Positions 14,693 through 16,586 of a stretch of DNA of 16,586 bases are shown here, one piece after another. Under the pieces are notes generated by a model. That model was not told where the DNA came from, searched no databases, and saw nothing but the letters and a program-made list of their open reading frames with translations. The stretch covers positions 1 through 16,586 of the forward strand of contig JASHVT010000055.1 in the NCBI GenBank assembly GCA_030039515.1, written 5' to 3'. This DNA is from Nitrososphaerales archaeon (GTDB lineage Archaea > Thermoproteota > Nitrososphaeria > Nitrososphaerales > Gagatemarchaeaceae). Position 1 is the first letter of the stretch; every line of letters starts with the position of its first letter. The position numbers and the translations under genes are program-made.

Positions 14693-15151
14693 ATGCGCGA
14701 CAGGCGCAGGTACCCGTCGCTCCCGCTGGTAGGCGCCGGAGCGGTGGTGCACAAGAGGCGCAGGGTCCTTTTGCTCAAGAGGCGCTTCCCCCCGAACGCG
14801 GGGCTGTGGGCGATCCCCGGAGGGCTGGTCGAGCTCGGCGAGACCGCGAAGGCGGCAGCCGCGAGAGAGGTCAAGGAGGAGACCGGGCTCGAAGTGAGGA
14901 TCGAGCGGCTCATCGACGTGGGGACTGACCTGCACTACGACCGCGATGGGCGCGTGGAGTACCACTTCGTGCTGGTCGACTACCTTGCGAGGGTGGTCGG
15001 CGGCACGCTTCGGATGAACGAGGAGTCGTCCGACGGGGGATGGTTCACCGAAGGAGAGTCGCTGGCGCTCGAGATGAACGAGGGCACACGCAACGTGGTC
15101 TCCGACTACTTCGGAAGGTCTGCCAGGGCCAGGCTGTCCGCTAGGCGCTGA
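14693..15151 (+). CDS. Nudix hydrolase
   Basis: Hydrolyses a nucleoside diphosphate linked to another moiety, using metal ions held by the Nudix helix. The 152-residue protein has a perfect Nudix box: Gly44, Glu50, then REVKEETGL (58-66). The family pattern GX5EX7REUXEEXGU is satisfied at every position. The N-terminal strand VGAGAVVHKRRRVLLLKRR and the PGG before the box are typical of ADP-ribose pyrophosphatase/MutT types. The specific substrate cannot be inferred. The ATG at 14693 lies 28 nt after the bidirectional box A. The C-terminus ends in the basic stretch RSARARLSARR. Confidence 0.92.
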   Translation: MRDRRRYPSLPLVGAGAVVHKRRRVLLLKRRFPPNAGLWAIPGGLVELGETAKAAAAREVKEETGLEVRIERLIDVGTDLHYDRDGRVEYHFVLVDYLARVVGGTLRMNEESSDGGWFTEGESLALEMNEGTRNVVSDYFGRSARARLSARR

Positions 15152-15176
15152 ACACGCGCGGTTCCACTTCAGGACT

Positions 15177-15398
15177 CTACTCCTTCTTGTTACCGCTCAG
15201 CCACCATTCTAGGTAGTCGGCTTGCTGCCTCGACCGCTTCCTCCTCTCGTCTTCCTCAGGAGTCCTGGCCTTCAGCCTCGCGTCGGCAAGCTGGTCGCTG
15301 GTCAGAAACGCGCCACATCTCTTGCAGCCGAACCTCTTGGTGGGCGCGTCGTAGAGCAGAATCCCTTCCTTGCATTCCGGACAGATCCGTTCAGGCAT
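15177..15398 (-). CDS. Small zinc-ribbon protein
   Basis: A 73-residue protein with an N-terminal zinc ribbon: CPEC at 6-9 and CKRC at 25-28 supply four cysteines. A charged helical region (~38-60, ARTPEEDERRKRSRQQ) follows, then a conserved-looking YLEWWLSGNKKE tail. It may bind nucleic acid or protein; no function is established. Similar short proteins with this tail occur in Nitrososphaeria as far as I recall. The ATG 15398 has a box A-like AGTTAAGG centred about 29 nt upstream. It converges on the Nudix gene with 25 bp between the stops. Confidence 0.8.
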   Translation of the reverse strand: MPERICPECKEGILLYDAPTKRFGCKRCGAFLTSDQLADARLKARTPEEDERRKRSRQQADYLEWWLSGNKKE

Positions 15399-15422
15399 TC
15401 AGGTCGTCCCCCCACTCCATCC

Positions 15423-15430
15423 CCTTAACT
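15423..15430 (-). promoter_or_regulatory. Box A of the zinc-ribbon gene
   Basis: AGTTAAGG on the minus strand is centred about 29 nt upstream of ATG 15398, consistent with a leaderless or short-leader mRNA. Confidence 0.45.
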
Positions 15431-15481
15431 CTTCCCTATCGCGTCGGGCCGTCGCCATGATCTTGCAACTGACTGTTAGAG

Positions 15482-15545
15482 CGGCTAGACGTTCTCCCGC
15501 TAGCTTGAGGTCGACGGCTAGACTGAGCCCAATGAGGCTCAAGTC
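15482..15545 (+). repeat. Direct repeat and hairpin in the intergenic region
   Basis: CGGCTAGAC occurs at 15482-15490 and 15515-15523, 33 bp apart. The second copy runs into a hairpin: GACTGAGCC (15521-15529) pairs with GGCTC+AGTC (15536-15545, one bulged A) around the loop CAATGA. No coding gene was found in 15399-15601. It could be a regulatory site or a small RNA; no family was recognised. Confidence 0.35.
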
Positions 15546-15572
15546 GAGTTGAAACGCCCTCCGGGGGCAGAA

Positions 15573-15578
15573 CTATAC
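15573..15578 (+). promoter_or_regulatory. Box A of the secreted-protein gene
   Basis: CTATAC is centred 27 nt upstream of ATG 15602, as expected for a leaderless archaeal transcript. Confidence 0.45.
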
Positions 15579-15601
15579 GCCTCGCGGGTAAACCTCATGA
15601 C

Positions 15602-16102
15602 ATGCGGAGTAGGGTGGTCGCCTCCTTGTTGGCCGTGGCCATCGTCACAAGTGCCGGTCTCGGCTACCTCGTGGGGGCTGCTTCCGTCACGAGCCCCGGA
15701 AGCAAGACGAGCGTCGCGACAACGTCCTGTACTGTGCTCGGACCAACCATCGGGGTCATAATCAGAGTCGTCGAGGGCGGGCTCTCCGACCCTATCGCTC
15801 CCATATCGGGGGCGAGGATGGGTGGAGAGGCAGAAGGTTACTGCAACGACGCACTCCAGACCGAGGCCCTCCAACCCGCCGTGACAAACTCGAGCGGATG
15901 GGCATCTCTACTGGATGGGGGGTTTGGGGTGTACGACCTGAACATCACCTATGAAGTAGGTAGCCCTCCTGTGGTGGAGAACTACTACTTCTCAGTCTCG
16001 GTGCAACCCACGACGGTGACCTACGTCACATTCAACACCACGACCGGGAACGTGACGACGTTTCTTTGCTACGAAGACCTCAACTGCCACTCTGGGGCCT
16101 AG
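15602..16102 (+). CDS. Secreted protein of unknown function
   Basis: This 166-residue protein has an N-terminal signal peptide (basic MRSR, then VVASLLAVAIVTSAGLGYLVGAA to about residue 27). The mature part is rich in Thr, Val, Gly and Asn, which suggests a beta-sandwich: VIIRVVEGG, GWASLLDGGFGVYDLNITYE, YYFSVSV, TYVTFNTTTGNVTTF. Four cysteines (43, 81, 155, 161) lie outside the signal and could form two disulfides. Several Asn-X-Ser/Thr sequons occur. The GVYDLNITY segment followed by a hydrophobic strand resembles carboxypeptidase-regulatory or Ig-like surface modules, but I do not recognise a family. The ATG at 15602 has a box A 27 nt upstream. Confidence 0.72.
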   Translation: MRSRVVASLLAVAIVTSAGLGYLVGAASVTSPGSKTSVATTSCTVLGPTIGVIIRVVEGGLSDPIAPISGARMGGEAEGYCNDALQTEALQPAVTNSSGWASLLDGGFGVYDLNITYEVGSPPVVENYYFSVSVQPTTVTYVTFNTTTGNVTTFLCYEDLNCHSGA

Positions 16103-16212
16103 TCCTCGACCATCATCGTCAATCGCCAGTAAGCTGTGAGATGGTTTTGCAAGCGACCACGTAGCTGCCCGTTCCCTTCGTCACCCGAGATTCTGTAAAG
16201 TCTTTTGCACGT

Positions 16213-16371
16213 CTACTTCGGTTTCTGTCCTCTCGCGTTTTTCTTTGCCATCAAACTGTCGTAGAATTCCTTCAGTTCCCTAGGGTGAAGCGATCCGTCC
16301 TTCATCTCTTCCCACATTCTGTTCCACTTCTCCAAGTCCTTCGGATTGCGTTGGACGACGAGTTCGACCAT
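16213..16371 (-). CDS. Small charged hypothetical protein
   Basis: A 52-residue protein starting at ATG 16371, preceded by AAGGAAGGTG, one of the few good Shine-Dalgarno-like sequences in the window. It is highly charged (NPKDLEKWNRMWEEMKDG, then ELKEFYDSLMAKKN) and probably helical. No family is recognised. The frame extends to TTG 16461, adding 30 residues with a hydrophobic run (LEILLYLPFPLFL). That longer form would start almost at the predicted transcription start set by ATACTTAACC at 16463-16472. Third positions are more AT-rich than in the metabolic genes. The downstream gap 16103-16212 holds no gene. Confidence 0.55.
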   Translation of the reverse strand: MVELVVQRNPKDLEKWNRMWEEMKDGSLHPRELKEFYDSLMAKKNARGQKPK

Positions 16372-16462
16372 CACCTTCCTTGAGGTGTCATCACTCAGGA
16401 AGAGTGGGAACGGAAGATAGAGAAGAATCTCAAGTCGTAAGCATGTCTCCTTTATCCTCAAT

Positions 16463-16472
16463 GGTTAAGTAT
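16463..16472 (-). promoter_or_regulatory. Putative box A upstream of the 52-residue gene
   Basis: ATACTTAACC on the minus strand would place transcription start near 16441, giving a leader of about 70 nt before ATG 16371. Beyond it, 16473-16586 contains a T6 run and short dyads but no supported gene. Confidence 0.35.
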
Positions 16473-16586
16473 CGAGGCTTTGGTTAGCCTAATCAGCGAA
16501 AGGGGTCTTTTTTGCGCATCCCATGTTCTGAAGTAAGGCTTCACAAAGAATTGCAGGCGTTTTATGACTCACTTCAGACAGACTCA

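Noticed and set aside
15450..15530. Possible C/D-box small RNA (ATGATC ... CTGA ... ATGA)
   Set aside because: Box C does not match RUGAUGA and the spacing of the boxes is wrong.
16430..16444. Four-codon leader frame ATG-CTT-ACG-ACT-TGA before the 52-residue gene
   Set aside because: The GGAG before it is only 2 nt from the ATG, too close for a normal Shine-Dalgarno, and such tiny frames are common by chance.
1..16586. CRISPR arrays, insertion sequences, integrases, tRNA or rRNA genes
   Set aside because: No regularly spaced repeats, transposase-like proteins, terminal inverted repeats or RNA-gene signatures were found.

Overview
The window looks like a high-GC archaeal chromosome segment. 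The archaeal signs are an archaeal/eukaryotic-type GPN-loop GTPase, a stand-alone CinA-type MoCF-domain protein, and many genes whose start lies about 26-32 nt downstream of an AT-rich box A (TATA-like) element with no strong Shine-Dalgarno, which is the archaeal leaderless pattern. TTG starts are frequent. The small zinc-ribbon protein ending in YLEWWLSGNKKE and the secreted streptogramin-lyase-like propeller recall Nitrososphaeria (Thaumarchaeota). That placement is an inference; no rRNA or tRNA is present to fix it.

Layout. 1-1803: end of a probable FAD-dependent oxidoreductase (+), then a secreted beta-propeller protein (-). 1818-3476: acyl-CoA dehydrogenase and a B12-binding mutase small subunit in one operon (-). 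3748-4695: VapBC-like toxin-antitoxin pair (-) with a palindromic operator around its TATA box, followed by a structured intergenic region. 4696-7278: a polytopic membrane protein and a class III adenylate cyclase fused to TolB-like and TPR domains (+). 7366-12160: the B12 mutase large subunit (-) divergent from its MeaB chaperone GTPase (+), then a convergent citrate/2-methylcitrate synthase and 2-methylisocitrate lyase operon (-). 12330-15151: alpha/beta hydrolase (+), a CinA-like/GPN GTPase operon (-) and a Nudix hydrolase (+). 15177-16371: small zinc-ribbon protein (-), secreted protein (+) and a 52-residue hypothetical protein (-).

How the genes fit together. The metabolic core is short-chain and branched acyl-CoA handling. 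A default annotation would call the mutase methylmalonyl-CoA mutase, but the two residues that normally hold the substrate carboxylate are Phe and Gln, the pair known from isobutyryl-CoA mutase. The mutase would then interconvert n-butyryl- and isobutyryl-CoA. The acyl-CoA dehydrogenase beside the small subunit could oxidise such acyl-CoAs, and the methylcitrate enzymes could turn resulting propionyl-CoA into pyruvate and succinate. PrpD and the intermediate valine-pathway enzymes are not in the window.

Two genes have no canonical start codon where their protein needs one: the GPN GTPase, whose ATG is followed at once by TAG, and the secreted propeller protein. Both show TAG followed within six bases by an in-frame ACG. 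No CRISPR array, insertion sequence, tRNA or rRNA was seen.
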